From the NCBI GenBank assembly GCA_025351425.1, contig JANXVY010000025.1, positions 1 through 64,000 of the forward strand: 64,000 nucleotides of DNA, read 5' to 3'. The notes under the pieces are model-generated. The model did not search any database. It was not told the origin of the DNA and worked only from the letters and a program-made list of their open reading frames with translations. This stretch comes from Hyphomicrobium sp. GTDB taxonomy: Bacteria > Pseudomonadota > Alphaproteobacteria > Rhizobiales > Hyphomicrobiaceae. Positions 42,777 to 52,200 of the stretch are shown one piece after another (the first letter of the stretch is position 1; the number at the start of each line of letters is the position of its first letter). Made by a program: the position numbers and the translations under genes.

Positions 42777-44399
42777 ATGATCCACCTCGACAATATCAAT
42801 AAGCAAAACGGCCACCAGATCCTGTTCATCGAGGCCTCGGCCGCGCTGCTGCGGGGAGAGAAAGTCGGCCTCGTCGGTCCCAACGGGGCCGGCAAAACGA
42901 CGCTGTTCCGTATGATCACGGGACAGGAGCAGCCCGACGAAGGGCAGGTCGGCATCGATCGGGGCATCACTATAGGTTACTTCAGCCAGGACGTGGGCGA
43001 CATGAGCGGGCGAAGCGCGGTGTCGGAAGTGATGGAGGGCGCAGGCCCCGTCAGCGTGATCGCCGCGGAACTGGGCGAATTGGAGGCCGCCATGGCCGAC
43101 CCGGACCGGGCGGACGAACTGGAGGCCATCATCACGCGCTACGGCGAGGTCCAGGGTCGATACGAGGAACTGGGCGGCTATGCTCTCGAAGGCCGAGCGC
43201 GTGAAGTCCTGGCTGGATTGAGCTTCAGCCAGGAGATGATGGACGGGGACGTGGGCGCGCTATCGGGCGGCTGGAAAATGCGCGTCGCGCTCGCCCGCAT
43301 CCTGCTCATGCGACCCGACGCGATGCTGCTTGACGAGCCGAGCAACCACCTCGATCTCGAGAGCCTGATCTGGCTCGAAGACTTCCTCAAGGGTTACGAG
43401 GGCGCGCTGTTGATGACCTCGCACGACCGCGAGTTCATGAACCGCATCGTCACGAAGATCGTTGAGATCGACGGCGGCCAGCTTACGACCTACTCAGGCG
43501 ACTATGAATTCTACGAGCAGCAACGTGCGCTCAACGAGAAGCAGCAGCAGGCGCGGTTCGAGCGCCAGCAGGCGATGCTCGCCAAGGAAATCAAGTTCAT
43601 CGAGCGCTTCAAGGCGCGCGCCTCGCATGCAGCCCAGGTGCAGAGCCGGGTGAAGCAGCTGGAGAAAATCGACCGGGTGGAGCCGCCCAAGCGCCGGCAG
43701 ACGGTGCTGTTCGAGTTTGCGCCAGCGCCGCGTTCCGGCGAGGACGTGGCAACCCTCAAGAACGTGCACAAGGGCTATGGCAACCGGATCATCTACGAGG
43801 CGCTCGACTTCCAGGTCCGCCGCCGGGAGCGCTGGTGCGTGATGGGCATCAACGGCGCGGGCAAGTCCACACTTTTGAAGCTGGTGGCGGGCTCTGCCAA
43901 GCCCGATGACGGCAGCGTTGCAATCGGAGCGAGCGTGAAGATGGGCTACTTCGCGCAGCACGCCATGGATCTTCTGCAGGGTGAGCGTACTGTATTCCAA
44001 TCACTAGAAGATCAGTTCCCCCAGGCAGGGCAAGGCTCGCTGCGGGCGCTGGCAGGGTGTTTTGGTTTTTCTGGCGACGACGTGGAAAAAAAATGCCGGG
44101 TGCTTTCGGGCGGCGAGAAGGCGCGTCTCGTCATGGCGAAGATGCTGTTCGACCCGCCGAACTTTCTGGTGCTCGACGAGCCCACCAACCACCTCGATCT
44201 GATGACCAAGGAGATGCTCATAACAGCTCTGGCGAGCTACGAAGGGGCCATGCTGTTCGTCTCTCATGACAGGCATTTTCTGGCGGCGCTCTCCAACCGG
44301 GTGCTGGAACTGACGCCGGAGGGAATCCACCGCTACGGCGGCGGCTACACAGAGTACGTGGCGCGCACGGGGCACGAGGCGCCTGGCCTTCATGGCTGA
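42777..44399 (+). CDS. ABC-F family ATPase
   Basis: This 540-residue soluble protein has two ABC cassettes and no membrane segment. First cassette: GPNGAGKTTLF, LSGGWKMRVALARILL, LLDEPSNHLDLES. Second: GINGAGKSTLLK, LSGGEKARLVMAKMLF, VLDEPTNHLDLMT, SHDRHF. Between them is the charged helical linker (QQRALNEKQQQARFERQQ in outline) typical of ribosome-acting ABC-F proteins. The family modulates translation at the ribosomal E site. ATG 42777 begins MIHLDNINKQNG, matching family N-termini; the open frame reaches 42582, with an alternative ATG at 42714. It ends a house-keeping stretch before the accessory island. Confidence 0.9.
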   Translation: MIHLDNINKQNGHQILFIEASAALLRGEKVGLVGPNGAGKTTLFRMITGQEQPDEGQVGIDRGITIGYFSQDVGDMSGRSAVSEVMEGAGPVSVIAAELGELEAAMADPDRADELEAIITRYGEVQGRYEELGGYALEGRAREVLAGLSFSQEMMDGDVGALSGGWKMRVALARILLMRPDAMLLDEPSNHLDLESLIWLEDFLKGYEGALLMTSHDREFMNRIVTKIVEIDGGQLTTYSGDYEFYEQQRALNEKQQQARFERQQAMLAKEIKFIERFKARASHAAQVQSRVKQLEKIDRVEPPKRRQTVLFEFAPAPRSGEDVATLKNVHKGYGNRIIYEALDFQVRRRERWCVMGINGAGKSTLLKLVAGSAKPDDGSVAIGASVKMGYFAQHAMDLLQGERTVFQSLEDQFPQAGQGSLRALAGCFGFSGDDVEKKCRVLSGGEKARLVMAKMLFDPPNFLVLDEPTNHLDLMTKEMLITALASYEGAMLFVSHDRHFLAALSNRVLELTPEGIHRYGGGYTEYVARTGHEAPGLHG

Positions 44400-44825
44400 G
44401 CCGGGGTGGCGCGCTTTTTTTGCGTTGAACAAGCCCCATCAAATTGAGCGCTCAGCGAGAGAGTGCGTGCAAATACCAGCAGTCAAAACTTTTGACCGCC
44501 GGTATGACATGGAGATCGCTGGCCTTGTTAAGGGCGGGCAACCCTTGCTCACACGGACTTTTGCCTGCGGCCTGTACCAACGATCTTTGTCTGGTCTCTT
44601 TTTCCAGGCGCCTCATTCGATGCCGGCCCCATCCAGCGATCAAGTTCGCAGATGAGCGGCATGCGCGCAGCGGCGCGCACTCTGGTCAAAATCTCCTCTG
44701 CCGTTGTATCGACATGCTCTGACAGACGGTGCATTATCAATTTTTGGGAGCGGTTTGTACGTTAGGTTGTTTGGTTTACAGAGATCATACTTTTGAGAAG
44801 CACGCTTTTCGATTTGGGGGATCGG
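44400..44825. other. Gene-free 426-bp left border of the accessory island
   Basis: No gene is supported here. Composition becomes visibly more AT-rich toward 44740-44820 than in the flanking genes. The region contains the inverted repeat at 44473-44505 and must contain the promoter of the protease gene. A run of seven T at 44415-44421 shortly after the ABC-F stop could aid termination, but no clear stem precedes it. Confidence 0.4.
44473..44505. repeat. 33-bp near-perfect inverted repeat
   Basis: Arms of 16 bases, ATACCAGCAGTCAAAA and TTTTGACCGCCGGTAT, surround a single C and pair at 14 of 16 positions. The almost absent spacer suits a dimeric regulator site or a mobile-element end better than an intrinsic terminator, and no T-run follows. 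It lies 74 bp after the ABC-F stop and 320 bp before the protease gene. Confidence 0.7.
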
Positions 44826-45758
44826 ATGGATCAGTCGTTGTCGGTCAACAGTCCTGTTGCCGTACCATCGGTGCAGCAAGAAGCTTTCATTGCGAACGAG
44901 CACCCCGGAAATCCGGGCACTGCGTCCCAGGAAGCCTCCAGGTCCGTGCGCGCTTATTCGGTCTTTGGCAAGAAGACCGATGGGCCATCGCGGCGGCTTC
45001 CCGGTCACAGCGGCGGAATGGCGCTGGAAAGCATTATCGGTTCGGACGACCGCAAACGGATCCTCGACACCGACTTGGCGCCTTGGCGCATGATCTGCGC
45101 TTTGCGGATCAAGGGCGCTGGCAGCTCGGCCTTGGGAACCGGCTGGCTCGCCGGCCCCAAAACGATCATCACAGCCGGCCATTGCGTCTATCACCCAAAC
45201 CTCGGCGGCAATAATTGGGCGCAGGAAATCACCGTGCTGCCTGGGCTAAACGGCGACGAGCAGCCGAAGCTCGGCTCCCTCACGTCGGGTCAGCCGATCA
45301 AGGTCCGGCAATTTTCGGCTCACCGGAATTGGGCATCGGACAAGCTTGATGGCGATTTCGACATCGGCTGCATCCATCTGGAAGACGCGCTCGGCGATGA
45401 GGTCGGCTGGTTCGCCATTGCCAGCCTTCCGCCCCATGAATTGCAGGACTACCAGGTCAACGTAGCCGGATATCCTGCCGACCGGGGCGGCGGCCGAGAA
45501 CTCTATCACCACGCCAACAAGATCACGAAGGTCACCGACAGACGCGTGCACTATGAAGTCGATACATTCGGCGGCCAGTCCGGCTCTCCTGCCTGGATCC
45601 AAAAGGACGCAATTTCGGCTCCGCTCGCCATTGGAATCCATGCGTACGGCGTTTCGAACGGCTTTACGGATAATTCCGCGCCTCGCATCGACGACGAAGT
45701 CTTTAAACTCATCACGGGGTGGATTTCTCAAGGCCACCAAACCAAAGTAACATCCTGA
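44826..45758 (+). CDS. V8-like (S1B) serine protease without a signal peptide
   Basis: This 310-residue trypsin-fold protease has His119 (TAGHCVYH), Asp179 (DFDIGCIHL) and Ser252 (GGQSGSPAW). The segment IIGSDDRKRILDTDLAPWRMI, in part, is like the mature start of glutamyl endopeptidases, so the first 65-70 residues may be a propeptide. No Sec or Tat signal is visible, which is odd for this family and suggests a cytoplasmic or otherwise delivered protease. ATG 44826 has GGGGGAT just upstream; the TTG at 44793 is not used. The small gene that follows at 45811 is probably co-transcribed. Confidence 0.85.
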   Translation: MDQSLSVNSPVAVPSVQQEAFIANEHPGNPGTASQEASRSVRAYSVFGKKTDGPSRRLPGHSGGMALESIIGSDDRKRILDTDLAPWRMICALRIKGAGSSALGTGWLAGPKTIITAGHCVYHPNLGGNNWAQEITVLPGLNGDEQPKLGSLTSGQPIKVRQFSAHRNWASDKLDGDFDIGCIHLEDALGDEVGWFAIASLPPHELQDYQVNVAGYPADRGGGRELYHHANKITKVTDRRVHYEVDTFGGQSGSPAWIQKDAISAPLAIGIHAYGVSNGFTDNSAPRIDDEVFKLITGWISQGHQTKVTS

Positions 45759-45810
45759 AGTTCGGGCGGTTTTTTCGCCACTGGAAGGCTCTTGGGAGGC
45801 TCTGCCGCCA

Positions 45811-46080
45811 ATGACGGAATTGACAACCGTCTTCATTCATGTGGTCGACGAGAGGGGCACATCCGTCGCAGAAGCCCGCGTATTTGTCGAACACGGGACG
45901 GCGGCCTTTCCGGAGACGGCCTATGTGACGGGCACGGACGGGAAAGTGGCACTCAAGCTCCCGGCGGGCCGGTTCGAAATCGGCGCAACGGACCAAGACA
46001 GCCGGAAGCGCGGCAGGATACCAGTTGATGGCGGCACCGGTGCACCGAGCAGCGTGACCATTACGCTCAAGGACCGTTAA
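45811..46080 (+). CDS. Small beta-sandwich protein (carboxypeptidase regulatory-like)
   Basis: This 89-residue protein without signal peptide reads TTVFIHVVDERGTSVAEARV at the start, then YVTGTDGKVALKLPAGRFEIGAT and a short final strand VTITLKD. It has the repeat pattern of carboxypeptidase regulatory-like or transthyretin-like beta-sandwich domains. These are usually modules for binding or presentation. It is 52 bp behind the V8-like protease on the same strand with GGGAGG upstream, so it may be that protease's partner or inhibitor; this is inference. It converges with the next gene. Confidence 0.7.
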   Translation: MTELTTVFIHVVDERGTSVAEARVFVEHGTAAFPETAYVTGTDGKVALKLPAGRFEIGATDQDSRKRGRIPVDGGTGAPSSVTITLKDR

Positions 46081-46123
46081 CCGCGGCTCAGGCCTTGCCA
46101 TCGAGGGACGGGTCGTCCGTACG

Positions 46124-49030
46124 TCAGGACTGGTTTGGAAACGCTCGTGCGATCGTATCGCGGAACCGGTCCGCAACGCGTGCGAAGCCTTCGTTGGTCG
46201 GGTGCAACTCGTCGTACCAGTGATCGCCGACGCATCCGGCGCAGCTGGTAAAGAACACCCGTCCCTTGTAGCGCTGTTCCAGTCCGAGGTGCATGCCCGT
46301 TACACGCTTCAGCAGTACGGCGATAATTTCGCGCATCAGTTCGGTGTCAGTGATGTTGCGTTTGCTGAAGGGGCGCCCAAGCCACGGGCCGTCTGGCTTA
46401 GGCACGGACAGATCGTAGCCGTGGGTAATAATTTTGAGGTTGGGCTGCTTTGCCAAAAGCTGGTCAAACGCAGTTCGATAGTAGCACTCGATTGCTGCGA
46501 GCTTTGCGTGAACTGCAGGCGCAAGACACTCGGCGGGCTTCGACTTATTGCTTCCTTGCTGCTCGATCAGCAAGTCGACGAGCGCGTCGCCAACGATGTC
46601 GTTGCCGCCGCCGGACAACAAAAATCCATCGGGACGCACCTCCGCTAACGCGGGGAAGATCTGATCCTTGAAGTTGACCGGCGAGACGATGTTTTCGAGC
46701 GTATCGCCGGCTGCGGCGATGCTGAAAATTCCATACTGCTCGCTCAGCTGATCGACGACGTCGTCGAGCAGTACCGGATACTCGAACCAAGAATCTCCTT
46801 CGGCAACGAACTTCAGGCCTTCAAAACCCATGGCCGACTTCTGCCGCCACTCGGCCTGACGCCTGAGCATCGAGTACCTGTTGGCTAAGAATACGAGCGG
46901 GGTGAACGATTCCTCGCCCTCGGGGGCGTCCACCAGATCGGGGGTCAGGACGAATGCCGGTTGATAGGGGGCGCTATCGGCCTGCCGAGTAAAATAGGGT
47001 GCAAGGTCCTCGTTGCCCAGTTGCGGATCGGACAGCTTGGCGATCAACTCGTGGTAGTTCAACCTGCGCACGCCACGCGCCGGCTGCGGCTCCGCGCGCG
47101 GCAGCCGGATGAACTCGACACGCGGTGGCGCCGATTGTGTGACCGGAGCGGGACTACCGATCGAAGCGGCGAACGCGCTCGCCGCTCCTATGCCGGTGGC
47201 GAGAATGCCGACCGGGATCACCGGCGGTGAAACGGCCGTGCCGCGCGCTGCGCGAAAGGCGTCGCGGATCGACTGGATGAACACGCCTTCGTTGGCCTCG
47301 ATGCCGCCCGGCTGTCCGTTCAGCTTTGGTATTCTGCCGCCATCTCTGTCGGGACCTGCCCGATGAAGTCCCACCACCGTGTAGCCGCGATCCTCGATAA
47401 CGGGGCTGCCGGAATTTCCTGGCTTCGTGGATGTGCGATAGTGAAGATACTTATAGTTGTTTTCGGGCGGTTTAATCCCGATCTCGAGCAGCGTGCCCCG
47501 GAGATCGTTGGACAGCGAAAGATCACGGCCTTCAGGATAACCGATGATGACGAGCCGGGTTGGCTGCTGGTTGTCCCTTTTGTCGTCCACAACGAGCTGG
47601 ATCTGGTCTCCCGCCAGCGATAACGGCACTACGGGCGGCGCTGGTTGAGGAATGACCCTCAGCAACGTCACGTCCAGCTGATCGGGCGGCGATTCCCAGA
47701 CGCTCTCGCATTTGTATTGTTTGTTTTCGCCTTCGAACACGAACTCGGCGTCAAAAGTGATGCGGACACACGACGGGTGCAACGCCGAGGTTGCCATCGC
47801 CGGCATGTTTGTACCCAAGCGCGAAACCACGTGCGCGTTGGTCAAAACATACAGGTCGTTGCCGAGCGAGGGACACATGTCCGAGCCGCGGATCAGAAAG
47901 CCGGTTCCGTTGGTCTTGCCGACGCCTTGCGTGATGCGGGCGACGCCCTTGCCGCATTCGACTGGCCTGAATATGTCGGCCAAGGTCGTCATCGTCGATC
48001 GGCCCGCAATGACGGCTTCGGGGCGCGCCAAGACGAGTTTGGGCAGTTCACCCAAATCGGCGGGGCTCGCGTGGGCGATTTCAGCTTTTTCCTCGCGGGA
48101 GAACGTGACCGAGCCGCCGTCGAGCGATAGCAGCTGCAGCTTCAGCGCCATCAGGATTGGCCAAACGTCCTTCGACCCGGCGCGGATCTCCCAGATTTCT
48201 TCGAGGTTGCGGATCGTGCCGGCAAGCATGAACCGGTCCGCGCCGATGACATAGCCCCCATAATATTTCGCCGCCTCGCGCAGGTTGCCCAGGGCGAGAT
48301 AGGCTTCGGCGATCGCCGCTTGGGCCCAGGCATCGGTGGACTTTTCGGAGTTGGCCGTCGTTTCTGCGATGATCTGGGCCGCCAGCTCCTTGAAGGCCGG
48401 CGCACCCTCGACTGGTACCTTATCTCGCTCCGCCCGTGCGAGGAGAGCCACCAGATTTGCCCCTGCGTACTCGCGGTTGCCTGGCACGCCTTCGTTGTAT
48501 GCCTGTGCGTAGTTACCGATCGCCCGTTGCATCGCCCCCGTGCAGAGGCCGCCGGGACCTGCGCACTTCATGTCAATGTAGGTCTGCTTCTCGGCGCGGC
48601 CACGGATAGCGATTGCGTCGAGGTATTGCTCCTTGAGTTTGTCGTGGTCAGGGTTCGCCTCGGGAATCGCCGCCAAACCGATCTTAGCGTCGGCTATGAG
48701 CCGCGTGAGTACATCGATTGCAGCGGCGAGCTGTCCGCTGTCGATCAGTCCCTGAGCAAACAGTTTGTTGACCTTGACGTCCTTCTGGCCCAGCAGAACG
48801 AACACCCCGCCTACTTGCGTGAGTTCGTCGAAGGCGCGCGCGTTGCGCAAGACAAGCAGCAATTCGCGGACGTCGGTGACCGGCAGTTGCTCGTCGAGGC
48901 ATGCCCCCGAAGCCTTAAGCTTTTCAACCAGTTCGCGGCACGTGCGCCTGAGTAAATCGCGTTCGTTGCGTTCTGCCGCTTCCTTGCAGGCATTCATTAG
49001 TGCGAGAATCTCGCCTCGTGCCGCTTCCAT
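46124..49030 (-). CDS. TRAFs-binding/TPR-like, trypsin-like protease and SGNH hydrolase fusion
   Basis: This 968-residue three-part protein has an all-helical N-terminus (about 1-310) that resembles the MAP3K TRAFs-binding (TPR-like) domain, with AWAQAAIAEAYLALGNLREAAKYY. A trypsin-like protease follows (about 345-600) with His400 (LTNAHVV), Asp453 (LDVTLLRV) and Ser540 (KPGNSGSPV). After a linker containing YHELIAKLSDPQLGNEDLAPYF comes an SGNH/GDSL hydrolase (about 735-965) with Ser747 (EGDSWFEYP), Asn810 (GGGNDIVGD), and Asp940/His943 (DELHPTNEG). All six catalytic residues are present. No signal peptide. TRAFs-binding and trypsin-like modules are known from bacterial conflict and signalling systems; a hydrolase tail of this type is unusual. 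Start: ATG 49030 with GGGGG six bases upstream. Divergent from the 1272-residue protein. Confidence 0.82.
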   Translation of the reverse strand: MEAARGEILALMNACKEAAERNERDLLRRTCRELVEKLKASGACLDEQLPVTDVRELLLVLRNARAFDELTQVGGVFVLLGQKDVKVNKLFAQGLIDSGQLAAAIDVLTRLIADAKIGLAAIPEANPDHDKLKEQYLDAIAIRGRAEKQTYIDMKCAGPGGLCTGAMQRAIGNYAQAYNEGVPGNREYAGANLVALLARAERDKVPVEGAPAFKELAAQIIAETTANSEKSTDAWAQAAIAEAYLALGNLREAAKYYGGYVIGADRFMLAGTIRNLEEIWEIRAGSKDVWPILMALKLQLLSLDGGSVTFSREEKAEIAHASPADLGELPKLVLARPEAVIAGRSTMTTLADIFRPVECGKGVARITQGVGKTNGTGFLIRGSDMCPSLGNDLYVLTNAHVVSRLGTNMPAMATSALHPSCVRITFDAEFVFEGENKQYKCESVWESPPDQLDVTLLRVIPQPAPPVVPLSLAGDQIQLVVDDKRDNQQPTRLVIIGYPEGRDLSLSNDLRGTLLEIGIKPPENNYKYLHYRTSTKPGNSGSPVIEDRGYTVVGLHRAGPDRDGGRIPKLNGQPGGIEANEGVFIQSIRDAFRAARGTAVSPPVIPVGILATGIGAASAFAASIGSPAPVTQSAPPRVEFIRLPRAEPQPARGVRRLNYHELIAKLSDPQLGNEDLAPYFTRQADSAPYQPAFVLTPDLVDAPEGEESFTPLVFLANRYSMLRRQAEWRQKSAMGFEGLKFVAEGDSWFEYPVLLDDVVDQLSEQYGIFSIAAAGDTLENIVSPVNFKDQIFPALAEVRPDGFLLSGGGNDIVGDALVDLLIEQQGSNKSKPAECLAPAVHAKLAAIECYYRTAFDQLLAKQPNLKIITHGYDLSVPKPDGPWLGRPFSKRNITDTELMREIIAVLLKRVTGMHLGLEQRYKGRVFFTSCAGCVGDHWYDELHPTNEGFARVADRFRDTIARAFPNQS

Positions 49031-49254
49031 AGAAGGCCCCCGTTACTCGCAAAAGACGTTAAGCTGTAATGAAATTGCCGGAAAAACCCCTCACCTCGGT
49101 GCCACTATAGCGGCAAACGTCATGCGTGCCGAGCCCTTCGGCCGACATTGCATCCGGGCCGCTGGCGACGCAATATGGGGCGCCCGGGGATGGTTGCGGG
49201 GGCGTGCACTTGCCTGGATTTCAATGCTTTTTTGTTTGTGATTGGGGGATTGCC

Positions 49255-52200
49255 ATGGCCAATACTGTTGCAATTGGATTGACCGAAACGGAACTTCTCG
49301 AGTCCATTTCCAACCGGGAAAGGTTCGAAACGTCCGATGCAACCGCAGCTGGCGGATTGGAAGCGGGCGGTCCCCCGATGGGCCTTTCAGACCTCGAACT
49401 CAAGTCCTGGTCCGACGATGCCGTCCGACGGCTGGTGTCCACGCTCGCCTATCAGAAGACGCTCGGGTGGGAAACCGGCGGGCGGGCCTACTACGATAAG
49501 TTCCTGGGTGCACCGACTTGGCCTGGCGAGAAGTCAGGGATCACGATCGGGGTCGGCTTCGATCTTGGCTATCACGAGCCAAACGAAATCGAAGCTGCAT
49601 GGGGCGATAAGCTGCCGCGCAGTCAGCTCGACCGGCTGCTCGCGACCCACGGTAAGAATGCAGGCACAGGCGGCCAGGTGCAGACCGCGCTCCTCAAACA
49701 AATGGCTTTAGAACTTAAGGATATCCGCATTCCCTGGGAAACCGCCGAGGTCGTGTTCGTGCGCGCGACCTTGCCTAAATATGCGCGGCTCGTCCTTCGC
49801 CATGTGGCCAATGCGGCCGAACTCCACCCCCACGTTTTTGGTACGCTGTTTTCTCTCGTGTTCAACCGGGGCCCGTCGTTCCAGAACGCGGGCGAGCGCT
49901 ACAAGGAGATGCGCGACATCGGCTTTGCCATGGCCGACCGCAAGTTCGACGCGCTCCCGGACCACATCGTCGCGATGAAGCACCTTTGGCCAAACACCAG
50001 GGGCCTTCTGAAGCGTCGCGACGAGGAAGCGGACCTTTGTCGCTTGGGCTTGGCCGAGCAGGCCAAGACCGCAACTATTGCGAGCTCCGTTCCCGCCCCC
50101 GGCACCAGTGCGTCGCTCTCAGGCGAGAGCCGGGAAGACTATCCGATCGACGATACAGCGCCCGAGAGCAGCGATTTACCGCTGCCCGAGAACTACAAGG
50201 GCCCTTCCTTCGTCCGCGCAGACGTCAAATGGGCAAACGACGATCTTGCGCCCGATTATCGGCACATCGCCGACCGCAGCCTGTCGGGCAAACGTTTCGC
50301 GATCAGCGCCGATGATATCGAATTGCTGATCAAAGCAAACCGGTACGCGCCGATACGGGATAACAAGCGCATCCTGTTTGGTTTGCGCGGTGCCAGTCTT
50401 GATGGCGATCGCATGCAGGTGGACCTGCCGGAACTTCACTTGCGCGATGCAAGGCCCGATCACCTCGAGTTCCGCTGCGTGATCGGGGTTCTCAACCTCG
50501 AGACGCGTACGTTGTCGGGGTTCGTCGCCTCGACCGTCCCGAACGCCAACGCCGTCCTGACGGGCTGGCAGCTGCACGCAACAAAGCAGTCCGAGATGCG
50601 CGGCAACCTTCTCACCACCGGGTGCTATCCGTACGTGATCGGCGCCCACGGAAAACGGGAAGTGCCCGGCTGTTTCCTGCAGGGGACCAGTGCGAACAGC
50701 GAGGATCGCAGCTGGGTTGTGGTGCTTCGCAGTCTCAAGGACGTCAGCTACGACCTCGACGATTACTGGAACGTTTGCCAGCCCCACGACAATATGCATC
50801 CGGCATTCCTCGCCGAAAGCTTCTCATCGGAAGGTTGCCAGACCGTTCGCGGGCTCTGGACTGCAGGGGCGCACACGGGCGATTTCGCCGCCTTGAAACT
50901 GGCTGTCGGCAAAGCCGGGACCGGCGGAGCAGGTAGCCGTTTCGATTACATGCTGATCACAGGGCTTGAAGCTGCCATCGCGGCCAACCTGCGCATTCGA
51001 GGCCTTGCCTCCGATCCCGTGATCGTCCAGGAGCAACTTGGCCGATTGCGTCAAGGTTCAAAAGGACTTGAGGTCGCCGCGCTGCAACGGGCGCTCAAGC
51101 GACCCGAGACTGGCGTCCTGGACGCCAAAGACCGGATGGCGCTGATCGACCGCCAGATCGAAGAAAAATTACCGACCGATGGCATTTACACGCCCCAAAT
51201 GGATCGGACTCTGGCCATCCACGCCTTCGAACCGGCCGGTGCAGCAAAGAGCTTTCAGGTCGCCGCCGCCGAAACGGCCGAGGTTTCAGCTAGCGCTTCA
51301 CATGCAGCTGCTGCCCAAATGACCGCATTGCTGCGTGCCAGTCCCGAGAGCCTCACGTACGAAATCGGATTGCGGGCACAGCTCGCGGCCGCGCGACCGG
51401 AGTTAGCGGTTGAGCGCGACCTCGGCACAGCCGGGGCTGGCGCGCCCGAGTTTGGATTTGCAGACCTTGCGAGCGCGGGTGCGCGGATCTTCGAATGGGC
51501 CCAGGCCGACGTCTGCCGGATCTTGTGCGGCGGGCGCCCGGAGGACCAGCCGTTCCGCAATGAACTCGGCAAAGTTGTATCGAGCGCGATGACGGCATCG
51601 CGCGTGGCGTCGCCCGACGATCCGCCGCCCACCGACGCCGCTCATGCGATCGCCACGATCCTGGTCAAGCGGCTCGGCGTGTTGCCGACGATTGCTGAGC
51701 CCCTTGCCGCGCTGATCGTGAGTCAGGTTCTCAAGCCGACGATCGAGGAAACGTGCCGGGCCTGGAACGCCCGGAGCAAGGCGCCCTCAGTCGTGACAGC
51801 CTCATCTGGAGCATCGCGGGCGGCCACGGAATCTCTGTCGCTTGCCCAGCAAGATTTGCCCGAAACGGATGCCTTCGCCAAATACGCAGAACTCAGCCAA
51901 GACGACCTTCTTGCCGAGATCGGGCGGCAGAGCGAACGGGCATCGCGAGCCAGCCACGAGGCCGCAAGGCCTGAGTCGTTTGACCTTTCACCCGTGTTCG
52001 GCAATGCCGGACAGTCCATCTACCTCCGGCTCGAGCGCCAGCTCTACGAACTTATCTGCGGCGGCGCGCAGAGCGACGAGGTTCGTGAGAACCTGGCGAA
52101 AATGGGCGGTATCGACCCCAACCTGACGAACAAGGCTGCGGCTTCCCATGCGCTTGCCATGCTGCTGGTCGCCAAGCTCGCCATCATGCCAGCGGTCGCG

